From NCBI RefSeq assembly GCF_900602065.1, contig NZ_UWFN01000162.1, forward strand, positions 1-59,786: a DNA stretch of 59,786 nucleotides, read 5' to 3'. Made by a program: the position numbers and the translations under genes. This DNA is from Pseudomonas viridiflava. Lineage in GTDB: Bacteria; Pseudomonadota; Gammaproteobacteria; Pseudomonadales; Pseudomonadaceae. The notes below the pieces were generated by a model that had not been told where the DNA came from, did no database searches, and worked only from the letters and a program-made list of their open reading frames with translations. Each line of letters begins with the position of its first letter. Position 1 is the stretch's first letter. This document shows, piece by piece, positions 27,612-34,724 of this stretch.

Positions 27612-27711
27612 CTCACTTCACCCTTCGCTGGCGAGGCAGCATACACGGCATATCCCTCAACCGAATACACGCCTCATCCTGCCAACACACCCACATTCAG
27701 TTCGCCGGGCT
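27612..27711 (-). pseudogene. Remnant of a BRO-N gene 3' end
   Basis: About 100 bp aligns with ~23900–24000, the 3' part of the intact BRO-N gene, in the same orientation. Shared words include ACACGGCATATCCC, ACGCCTCATCCTGCCA and GTTCGCCGG. One extra base puts the reading frame out, so it cannot encode the original C-terminus. It occupies the middle of the otherwise empty 435-bp gap 27480–27915. Confidence 0.75.
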
Positions 27712-27915
27712 TGTATATTCGGCGAGCATGGCGTGCGGGGGGATTGATAGCGGGAGCATCATGTGCAACAACGCTTATTCCACAGGCGTGCGAGGCCTGT
27801 GGCTCGGGCGCTCCTTACGTTTGCCTGATTGCGCCTGCCGCAGACGTTGATCTGAAGTTTGATCGGATCTGTGCCTCCGGCTTTTGCTAAACTGCGCAGC
27901 CTTCGAGGAGCTGCC

Positions 27916-28752
27916 ATGAATTACCGCCACGCCTTCCATGCCGGCAACCACGCCGATGTACTCAAACACCTGATCATGACTCGCTTGTTTGCCCTGATGG
28001 CGCGCAAGGAGCAGCCGTTCGCCTATATCGACAGCCACGCCGGGCTGGGGCTTTATGACCTCAAGGGCGATCAGGCCAGCCGCACTGGCGAATACCTGGA
28101 AGGCATCGCGCGACTGTGGGATGCGCCGGATCTGCCTGCATTGGCGGCTGATTACATGCAGTTGTTGCATGACATGAACCCCGATGGCGAACTGCGTTAC
28201 TACCCAGGCTCCCCGGAAATCGCCCGCCGCTCGACCCGCGCCAATGACCGCGTGCTGCTCAACGAGAAGCACCCGGAAGACGGGCGCTTGTTGAAAGAAA
28301 ACATGAAAGGCGACCGTCGCGTGGCTGTGCATCTGGGCGAAGGCTGGCATGTGCCGCGTGCGTTGCTGCCGGTTGCTGAGAAGCGGGCAGTGTTGCTGAT
28401 TGATCCGCCGTTCGAACAGCTCGACGAAATGAAGCGCTGCGCCGTGGCTTTGAAAGAAACCATCGGCCGCATGCGTCAGACCGTGGCGGCCATCTGGTAC
28501 CCGATCAAAGACCCGCGCCTGCTCAAACGTTTCTATCAAGACCTCGCTGAAACCGGTGCGCCGAAGCTGCTGCGCGTCGAACTATACGTCCATCCGCTGG
28601 ACACCCCCGCCAGCCTCAATGGCTCAGGCCTGGTGATCGCCAACCCGCCTTGGGGCCTGGAAGAAGAACTGCGCGAGTTGCTGCCGTATCTGGCGCAAAA
28701 GCTGGGGCAAACCAAGGGTGACTGGAAGATGGATTGGTTGATTGCGGAGTGA
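27916..28752 (+). CDS. rlmJ: 23S rRNA (adenine-2030-N6)-methyltransferase RlmJ
   Basis: 278 residues, the usual length. It methylates A2030 of 23S rRNA in the cytoplasm using SAM. The family N-terminus MNYRHAFHAGNHADVLKH is intact, and the catalytic N6-methyltransferase motif IV is visible as DPPF (residues 163–166). The start is the ATG preceded by GAGGAG, not the in-frame position 57 bases earlier. It is a monocistronic housekeeping gene sitting inside the accessory array, with a bro remnant before it and an msrA remnant after it. Confidence 0.95.
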   Translation: MNYRHAFHAGNHADVLKHLIMTRLFALMARKEQPFAYIDSHAGLGLYDLKGDQASRTGEYLEGIARLWDAPDLPALAADYMQLLHDMNPDGELRYYPGSPEIARRSTRANDRVLLNEKHPEDGRLLKENMKGDRRVAVHLGEGWHVPRALLPVAEKRAVLLIDPPFEQLDEMKRCAVALKETIGRMRQTVAAIWYPIKDPRLLKRFYQDLAETGAPKLLRVELYVHPLDTPASLNGSGLVIANPPWGLEEELRELLPYLAQKLGQTKGDWKMDWLIAE

Positions 28753-28846
28753 TGGTACTTCGTCGCGTGTAACGCCTTATATTTTTGGGGGCGCTGCTCG
28801 CGGCTAGAGCCGCTCCTGCGACGGGAGGCGCGTTCAGTTCATTGGC

Positions 28847-28940
28847 TAACTCAATTCCCCGCCAAACTCGACGTATGCACACACCCATTTCGCTGATCTC
28901 GCAATCATCCCGGATTCTCTCCAGGCATCGCCAGGTGCAA
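28847..28940 (-). pseudogene. Degraded remnant of the msrA 3' end (third copy)
   Basis: About 94 bp aligns with the ends of 31844–32270 and of msrA at 33853. CTAACTCAATTCCCCGCCAA is shared exactly with the second copy, then ATGCACACACCC, then a decaying match to CGGATTCTTCGCCAGGTATTG. It is too short and altered to be functional. It lies between rlmJ and the next array cassette. A single REP-like sequence (CTCGCGGCTAGAGCCGCTCC) is just upstream near 28798. Confidence 0.7.
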
Positions 28941-29012
28941 TTCGGTAAATCTGCGCTCTAGGCAGAACGGAATATTATTCACCCTTCTTTTTTATCGCCG
29001 AATTGTCTAACT

Positions 29013-29030
29013 ACTGTCATTTGTGACAGT
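29013..29030 (+). promoter_or_regulatory. Conserved 18-bp palindrome, copy 9
   Basis: ACTGTCATTTGTGACAGT: symmetric arms with a changed centre base, followed by AGTT, 119 bp upstream of the ATG at 29132. Confidence 0.78.
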
Positions 29031-29131
29031 AGTTGTGGGGCTTTTTGCAGGGGATGATATTTGCGTAACCATTAACAAGCCTGAGTTAAGGTTTGTTCGA
29101 TGAGGTTGCCAAACTAAAAAAGGTGAATAAT

Positions 29132-29602
29132 ATGATTTCCCAATTTGAAGATTTCGAGTCGGCTGTTCCGCAATCACTTCCTGATCAGACGTCTTTGGTT
29201 CTCAGTTCTGGACTGGGGCTGGACGTGCGTTTGTTCCCTGGATCCCCGCCCGTAGCGATAACTCGTGCGTCCAGCGACCAAGGGGGGCATGGCTTCCAGT
29301 ATTTATCTATTGGCGTGAACGAGAGTTCCTTTAACCAAACTCTTTTAAAGTTGCCCGGTACTAATTTCACGACTGTTGAGTTTACGCTGTGGGCCGAGGA
29401 CGACGTTCCGGACCTCAGGCTTTCTGTTGTGTATTACGTTGATGTAGGTCTTCCGGAACAAAAAGTTTATACCGCACCTGTAGGTAAAAAGTTAGTGGTA
29501 GGCTATACAGCGCCGTCAGGGGGGTATATAACTCATTTGCTTCTTGGCAGTGCGCAGGGCGGTAACGGAGCCATCGCTTACGATAGTATGCGATGGTCAT
29601 AA
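29132..29602 (+). CDS. Tail-module-only array protein
   Basis: 156 residues, starting MISQFEDFESAVPQ. I chose this ATG over 29093 because AAGGTG lies 6 bases before it and because the protein then begins exactly at the 'FEDFE' tail module. It is homologous to the C-terminal ~155 residues of 30014 (DQGGHGFQYLSIGVNESSFNQT against QQGEHGFQYLSIGINNEFFNQT) and ends IAYDSMRWS. It has no N-module or Ig repeat, yet has its own palindrome. This shows that the tail is an independently folding unit, probably a jelly-roll binding domain. Function not known. Confidence 0.78.
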   Translation: MISQFEDFESAVPQSLPDQTSLVLSSGLGLDVRLFPGSPPVAITRASSDQGGHGFQYLSIGVNESSFNQTLLKLPGTNFTTVEFTLWAEDDVPDLRLSVVYYVDVGLPEQKVYTAPVGKKLVVGYTAPSGGYITHLLLGSAQGGNGAIAYDSMRWS

Positions 29603-29689
29603 TAATGTAATTACGAAACATTATCTGTAAAGCACCATGTGGTTAGCGCTTTTGGTCAGAGCCGGTCCCACGACGACACCATTCACGGC

Positions 29690-29778
29690 GCGGGGCCGGC
29701 TGTAGTCGGGAAGCCATTAGACAGGCACCACTAACTAGCGGTGTGGCAACCGACGCTTTCCCGGCCAAAGCCAGTTCA
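29690..29778. repeat. Diverged REP pair, GGGGCCGGCTGTAGTCGGGAAG
   Basis: The left arm GGGGCCGGCTGTAGTCGGG pairs imperfectly with CCCGGCCAAAGCCAGTTCAC. It belongs to the 16232/18370/19975 family. It is followed by the same GAAATAGCCGCTTG…GTCAGGTAGCCAATTGAT region that precedes the palindrome in the other cassettes. Confidence 0.7.
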
Positions 29779-29902
29779 CCACTCTCCCGAAATAGCCGCT
29801 TGCGGGTCAGGTAGCCAATTGATTTCTATCTGTCTCTACTAAATGCCATTTATAGCGTTCGCCAACTAAAGCTCTATCTCCCAATAGCCAATCGATCTCA
29901 CC

Positions 29903-29920
29903 ACTGTCATTTATGTCAGT
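29903..29920 (+). promoter_or_regulatory. Conserved 18-bp palindrome, copy 10
   Basis: ACTGTCATTTATGTCAGT: one arm base has changed (TGTCAG for TGACAG). It lies 111 bp upstream of the ATG at 30014. The leader stem at 29960–29980 has CTGGCA paired with TGTCAG through a G·U wobble. Confidence 0.7.
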
Positions 29921-30013
29921 AGTTCAGATCCTCGTTGTTGGCAATACTCCCCAATAGCGCTGGCATCAGGAAGTTGTCAGTCCAGACTACCTTGATCCAT
30001 TCAGGTAAACATT

Positions 30014-31471
30014 ATGGACATCCAGCCTCAATCCATCCCCGAACGAGTCGCGGCCTCGATCACTGGTGTTGTCGATAGCCTTGGAAATCCAGTCTCGAAC
30101 GGCGGCATTACACAAGACACCGAGTTGACCCTCTCTGGTAGCGGCACGGCTAACTCGGTGATTTTTATCTATGACAACGGCGTGCTTTTAACCACCGCCT
30201 CGGTGACGATCAATGGCACCTGGAGCTTTAGTCCTGAGACGTTGGTGTTAGGGCAGCATGTCTTTACCGTTCGAGATGGGTCGGGGGGCGTGGATTCGCC
30301 GGAGTGGGTAGTTACCGTGGACTCGGCAGAGCTTGATTTGCGCCCGCCTGCCGTCACTCAAGCCCCCACCGGTACCCTCAATCCGGTGGATGCCATCAGC
30401 GGTGCAACGGTGGTGGTGACTTATGCCATGCAACCCACCGATACCATCGGGATTAGCTGGAACGGGCAGGATAATCTTGTGCCCACTCAGCCCGGCAGCG
30501 CGCTCGGCAGCGTGACCTTTACCATCCCTCCTACGGCGGTAGCGGCGGTGATTGGTAAAACCATCCCGGTGCTCTATACCGTGGTGCGCAATGGTGTCGA
30601 GAAACCGTCTGAGGTTCTTAGCCTTACCGTACAGACGTTGGCTGATTCGGTCCTTGAAGCGCCGAGGATTTTGCAAGCTCCCGATAATATGAATCTGGAC
30701 GTAGCTGCCCTGACCGCTGATGCGGATCTCAGGGTCAAACCCTGGCCGTTTATTGCGGCAGGGCAGTTGATATCCCTGCGATTCGAAGGCACCAAGGCGG
30801 ATGGCTCGGCGCATAACTGGCTGCATCGGACCTGGCAGAACCTGCCGATCAGTTCTACGGGGGAGCCAGGTACGACGGTAGGGGTAAATAATTTGAAGAC
30901 GTTAAAGGATGGTTCAACTCTCAAGCTGATTTTTGAGGTGTCCTTTGATGGTGGACTCACAAGCGTGTTATTTCCAACTCGGACATTAACTATAATTAAA
31001 ATTACTTCCGGGTTTGAGGATTTTGAAAAGGCTCCACCAGGAGTAATCCATCCAGGGGCGTCTATGATTCTTGCCTCCGGAGTCAAGCTCGGTATGTTTT
31101 CAGAATTGTTGGCTCCGCCCGTTGGGATAGTTCGCGCGGGTAGCCAGCAGGGCGAGCATGGGTTTCAGTACTTGTCTATTGGAATCAATAATGAGTTTTT
31201 TAACCAGACGTTTCTAACTTTGCCAGCTACTACTTTCACTCACGTCGAGTTTGCTCTGTGGGCTGTCAATAATGTTCCGGGCCTGCGTTGTGGTGTTGTA
31301 TTCTACGGCGAGGGAGGGGCGGAACTAATGGAATACACTGCCCCCGTAGGGAGCAAGTTATTGGTGAAATATACTGCCTCGGCAGGAAAGCACGTACTTA
31401 GCTTGACTATTATGGGTAGGATAGGTGGTCAGGGATCTATCGCGTTCGATAGCCTACGCTGGTCGGCATGA
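30014..31471 (+). CDS. Modular Ig-like protein, third member of the 20308/22071 type
   Basis: 485 residues: N-module (1–102), two Ig-like repeats nearly identical to those of 22071, and a tail from SGFEDFEKAPPG to IAFDSLRWSA. The tail is closest to the stand-alone protein at 29132 immediately upstream, so the two neighbours probably exchanged or duplicated this segment. The start follows CAGGTAAACATTATG. No signal peptide. It is the last plus-strand gene before the truncated msrA. Confidence 0.84.
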   Translation: MDIQPQSIPERVAASITGVVDSLGNPVSNGGITQDTELTLSGSGTANSVIFIYDNGVLLTTASVTINGTWSFSPETLVLGQHVFTVRDGSGGVDSPEWVVTVDSAELDLRPPAVTQAPTGTLNPVDAISGATVVVTYAMQPTDTIGISWNGQDNLVPTQPGSALGSVTFTIPPTAVAAVIGKTIPVLYTVVRNGVEKPSEVLSLTVQTLADSVLEAPRILQAPDNMNLDVAALTADADLRVKPWPFIAAGQLISLRFEGTKADGSAHNWLHRTWQNLPISSTGEPGTTVGVNNLKTLKDGSTLKLIFEVSFDGGLTSVLFPTRTLTIIKITSGFEDFEKAPPGVIHPGASMILASGVKLGMFSELLAPPVGIVRAGSQQGEHGFQYLSIGINNEFFNQTFLTLPATTFTHVEFALWAVNNVPGLRCGVVFYGEGGAELMEYTAPVGSKLLVKYTASAGKHVLSLTIMGRIGGQGSIAFDSLRWSA

Positions 31472-31742
31472 TGCGGTGATAAGTCAGGTTGTATATAAAT
31501 ACTTGTATCGTTGATATGGGTTCGGGCGGTATCGTTAAGCGCAAGATGTTCACGATTCACCACGCATTGCGATGATCAATGTAGTGATAGTTGAAACTGA
31601 TCCTTCCGAGAGTTTCAACCGTCGTAGCCCTCCCGATGTGGCTGTTGGATCGAATTGCTCTCAATTCAATACTGATTAAACCGGATGGCTATCGTTTTGC
31701 AGGCAAGTTGGTTCCAACAGGGGTGACGCGTTGGTTGAACCA

Positions 31743-31831
31743 GTAGGAGCGGATTCATCCGCGATTGTGTCAGCATTTCTGGCCCGGATCTGTCGCCAGA
31801 AATACCGCTTCGCGAATGAATTCGCTCCCAC
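31743..31831. repeat. REP doublet
   Basis: GTAGGAGCGGATTCATCCGC pairs with GCGAATGAATTCGCTCCCAC, a mixed pair of the 1–513 family. It lies just beyond the 3' end of the truncated msrA. The rest of the 372-bp gap 31472–31843 shows nothing I recognise. Confidence 0.8.
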
Positions 31832-31843
31832 AGGATGACTAAC

Positions 31844-32270
31844 TCAATTCCCCGCCAAACTCGGCGGCATGCACACACCCGTCCCGCCAATCCCGCAATA
31901 GCCCTGCGGATTCTTCGCCAGGTATTGCTGGTGGTACGCCTCGGCGAAGAGGACGGTGGGTGCCTGGTCGATTTCGGTGGTTATTTCACCCAGCCCGGTT
32001 TTGCTCAGCTCTGCCTGATACACCGCAGCGCTGGCCTTGGCGGCAGCGAGCTGTTCCGGGGTAGTGCAGTAGATCACCGAGCGGTATTGCGTGCCGATGT
32101 CGTTGCCCTGACGCATGCCTTGGGTCGGGTTGTGCAGTTCCCAGAACTGGGTCAGCAGTTGGTCGTAGCTGACTTTTTCCGGTTCGTAGACCACCAGCAC
32201 GACTTCAGTGTGGCAGTCAGACGGAGCAGACTTCTTCGTAGGTCGGGTTAGACGTGAAGTCGGCGGCTAG
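31844..32270 (-). pseudogene. msrA: Truncated msrA (3' ~60% only)
   Basis: About 425 bp homologous to 33853–34275, the 3' part of the intact msrA, in the same orientation. A 118-residue frame ([18 protein letters not shown] … [19 protein letters not shown]) is conserved. A 2-base deletion near 32210 breaks the frame, and homology ends near 32270. The catalytic GCFWG segment is absent, so it cannot be an active reductase. Many differences from the intact gene are silent, so the copy is not very recent or came from a related strain. Confidence 0.9.
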
Positions 32271-32607
32271 ACGTATTCGCAATAAATTTTTGTTCTGCGT
32301 GGCCTGCTGTCACCTGACGCAGAAGTTTGGGCAGACCACGTGGGCGAAAGTTAAATGTGTTGATTGCTGAATGACCTCTAACCATTCGGTTCGACTGCAC
32401 GCGTGCGCTATCGGACCGTGACGGCACCACCTACTTTAATAGTTACTTCAAAATATAGTCAATGTGCCGGAATAATATCGCCGATCAATCTAACGCTTAA
32501 GTACTTCCTTGTTATGGGAAGCTGTCAGCGGGCTATACTTTGCTCATTCATTGAATTCCGCCATGGCCGGACTGCCATTTGGATTTGCCAATATGAAGGT
32601 GAATTGC

Positions 32608-33642
32608 ATGTATTTAATCACTCACGTTGTCGACAGTAGCGGGATGGCGGTCCCCAGTGGTTCGACGACTCATGATAATAAGTTGGTCATTTCGGGCACG
32701 GGTACTGTTGGTGGAGGCGCAGTTATCGAAAGTAATGGCGTCGCTATAGGTCTGGTCACCGCTGACACTAATGGCAACTGGACGATAACCAGAATGGCCA
32801 GCCCGGGACGCTACTCTCTTATCGCAGTTGATTTTTGGGGGGAGCAATCGCCGTCCTGGACAATCACCGTCGCAGACCCACCCGCACCGGGCATTACATT
32901 CATTGCGGATGCCACCCCTACGTTCATTCCAGAAGGTGGAATCGCTGTTGGCGACACTATCACTTTGAGCGGCACTGGGGCTGCCAATCGGCGAGTGGAA
33001 ATATTCGATGGATCAACCTCCATGGGTACCGTGGTGGCCACCAATGGTAGTTGGACGCTGCAATTGACCGGGTTGGCTCCGGGCAATCATAGCTTTACGG
33101 TTGTAGCGGAAGGCGGGAGTCCGGTTTCGCCGCCGAGAACCTTGACGGTAATGGCGATAGCAAGCGGGTTCCAGGACTTTGACGCTCAGGCGCCGGGCGT
33201 ACTCCCCGTACTGACCCCCATAACATATCCTTCAGGGTTGGTCATAACACTCCTGACGAGTCAGCCGGTTGACCCAGATGCACCCGTTAGTTTTTCTCAC
33301 ATTCCGGGTCGAGCAAAATCTCTCGCAGGCAGGTTGAATATAACTCCCCATGCTGTACTGGATTTCAATTTGAATTGCGCTGCCAAGTCTGTGGTTTATT
33401 TTCGGGAGTTTGGTGCTATGGCCGGCTCTCGAGTGAAATATTTCAACCCGAGAGGTCGTGAGCTTGGGTCGCATTCGCTTCCGAAGGACTCAGGGAGTTC
33501 GGACGAAGGCTTTATTGCGCCACCAGGCGAATACATATCCTCAATGCGTATTGAGGTTATAACCTGGCTCCCGACGGTCGGAGTGTTCTCACTCAATTCT
33601 ATAATGTGGACGTCAACGGATGATGAGGGGCGGACACCGTGA
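32608..33642 (+). CDS. Divergent modular Ig-like protein between two msrA copies
   Basis: 344 residues. I chose the ATG at 32608 (MYLITHVVDSSGMAVPSG) because AAGGTG lies 6 bases before it and it aligns with the N-module of the family (ITRVVDSLGN). It has a divergent N-module (~1–92), an Ig repeat (~93–185; ANRRVEIFDGSTSMGTVVATNG) and a tail starting ASGFQDFDAQAPG and ending SLNSIMWTS, closest to the tail of 25830. No copy of the palindrome is seen upstream. The 337-bp gap 32271–32607 has a possible –10 (TATACT at 32534) but no convincing –35. No signal peptide. Function unknown. Confidence 0.8.
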   Translation: MYLITHVVDSSGMAVPSGSTTHDNKLVISGTGTVGGGAVIESNGVAIGLVTADTNGNWTITRMASPGRYSLIAVDFWGEQSPSWTITVADPPAPGITFIADATPTFIPEGGIAVGDTITLSGTGAANRRVEIFDGSTSMGTVVATNGSWTLQLTGLAPGNHSFTVVAEGGSPVSPPRTLTVMAIASGFQDFDAQAPGVLPVLTPITYPSGLVITLLTSQPVDPDAPVSFSHIPGRAKSLAGRLNITPHAVLDFNLNCAAKSVVYFREFGAMAGSRVKYFNPRGRELGSHSLPKDSGSSDEGFIAPPGEYISSMRIEVITWLPTVGVFSLNSIMWTSTDDEGRTP

Positions 33643-33698
33643 CCGCATCCGTAGGGCTAGCAAGTTGAAATGGAGTGAGCAATGACTATAGAGCTGTT

Positions 33699-33736
33699 CC
33701 CCCAAGGTGTGCGTTAACACAACCTCAAGGGGTTTT
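33699..33736 (+). terminator. Imperfect hairpin with T run after the array gene
   Basis: CCCCCAAGGTGTG and CACAACCTCAAGGGG can pair imperfectly and are followed by TTTT, 57 bases after the stop of 32608–33642. A weak but plausible rho-independent terminator. Confidence 0.35.
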
Positions 33737-33852
33737 CCGGAAGTTAAGAGGCGATTACAGTATCAGGCATACTGCAATCGCTTGCCTCGTAGCTTAAGTG
33801 GGCGCCTGAATATTTCCCACATATCAATCCCACCTGGATGCGAGCGCTCGGC

Positions 33853-34515
33853 TCAATTCCCCGCCAGACTCGGCGGCATGCACACACCGGTGCCACCAAT
33901 CCCGCAATAGCCTTGCGGATTCTTGGCAAGGTATTGCTGGTGGTACGCCTCGGCAAAGAACACCGTCGGCGCTTCTTCGATTTCGGTGGTTATTTCACCC
34001 AGCCCGGCTTTGCTCAGTTCTGCCTGATACACGGCCGCGCTGGATTTGGCGGCAGCCAGTTGTTCTGGCGTGGTGCAGTAGATCACCGAGCGGTATTGCG
34101 TGCCGATGTCGTTGCCCTGACGCATGCCTTGGGTCGGGTTGTGCAGTTCCCAGAACTGGGTCAGCAGTTCGTCGTAGCTGACTTTTTCCGGCTCGTAGAC
34201 CACCAGCACGACTTCAGTGTGCCCGGTCAGGCCTGAGCAGACTTCTTCGTAGGTCGGGTTAGGCGTGAAGCCACCGGCATAGCCGACGACGGTGCTGACG
34301 ACGCCGTCCCGTTGCCAGAAGCGACGTTCGGCACCCCAGAAGCAACCCAGGCCGAAGATGGCGAATTCCACGTTGCTGGTGAACGGGCCCAGTAGCGGGT
34401 TGCCGTTGACGAAGTGGGTTTCCGGGAGGGCCATCGGTGTTTCGCGGCCAGGCAGGGCTTGGTCGGCGGTAGGGAGTACGTTTTTGTTCACGAGAATTTC
34501 CGAGCGTAGAGCCAT
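33853..34515 (-). CDS. msrA: Peptide methionine (S)-S-oxide reductase MsrA
   Basis: 220 residues, normal for pseudomonads. It repairs oxidised methionine using the cysteine in GCFWG (in [16 protein letters not shown]), with recycling cysteine(s) in the C-terminal [13 protein letters not shown]. The start has GAGGAAATGTCTC before the ATG. In P. aeruginosa msrA lies next to dipA, as here. The 3' end of this gene is the junction with the array, and partial copies of that end occur at 31844–32270 and 28847–28940. Confidence 0.96.
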   Translation of the reverse strand: MALRSEILVNKNVLPTADQALPGRETPMALPETHFVNGNPLLGPFTSNVEFAIFGLGCFWGAERRFWQRDGVVSTVVGYAGGFTPNPTYEEVCSGLTGHTEVVLVVYEPEKVSYDELLTQFWELHNPTQGMRQGNDIGTQYRSVIYCTTPEQLAAAKSSAAVYQAELSKAGLGEITTEIEEAPTVFFAEAYHQQYLAKNPQGYCGIGGTGVCMPPSLAGN

Positions 34516-34546
34516 GAGACATTTCCTCTTGATAAGGCATGTCCCT

Positions 34547-34636
34547 GTGGGAGCGAATTCATTCGCGAAAAGGCCGGTGCAATCAATACATCATTGTCGT
34601 CTGAAACAAAGCCTTCCCGGATAAATCCGGTCCCAC
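34547..34636. repeat. Chimeric REP pair
   Basis: The left arm is GTGGGAGCGAATTCATTCGC (family of 1–513), but the right arm is CCCGGATAAATCCGGTCCCAC (family of 15876 and 18016). The arms therefore come from two different families. Confidence 0.75.
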
Positions 34637-34724
34637 AGGTCCGCGTTGCCCAAGCGATGGTGATATGTCCGAGAATAAGGGAGTGGGCTAGTGTGCCCCA
34701 AACCAGCGGGCAGGGGGAAGCCCG

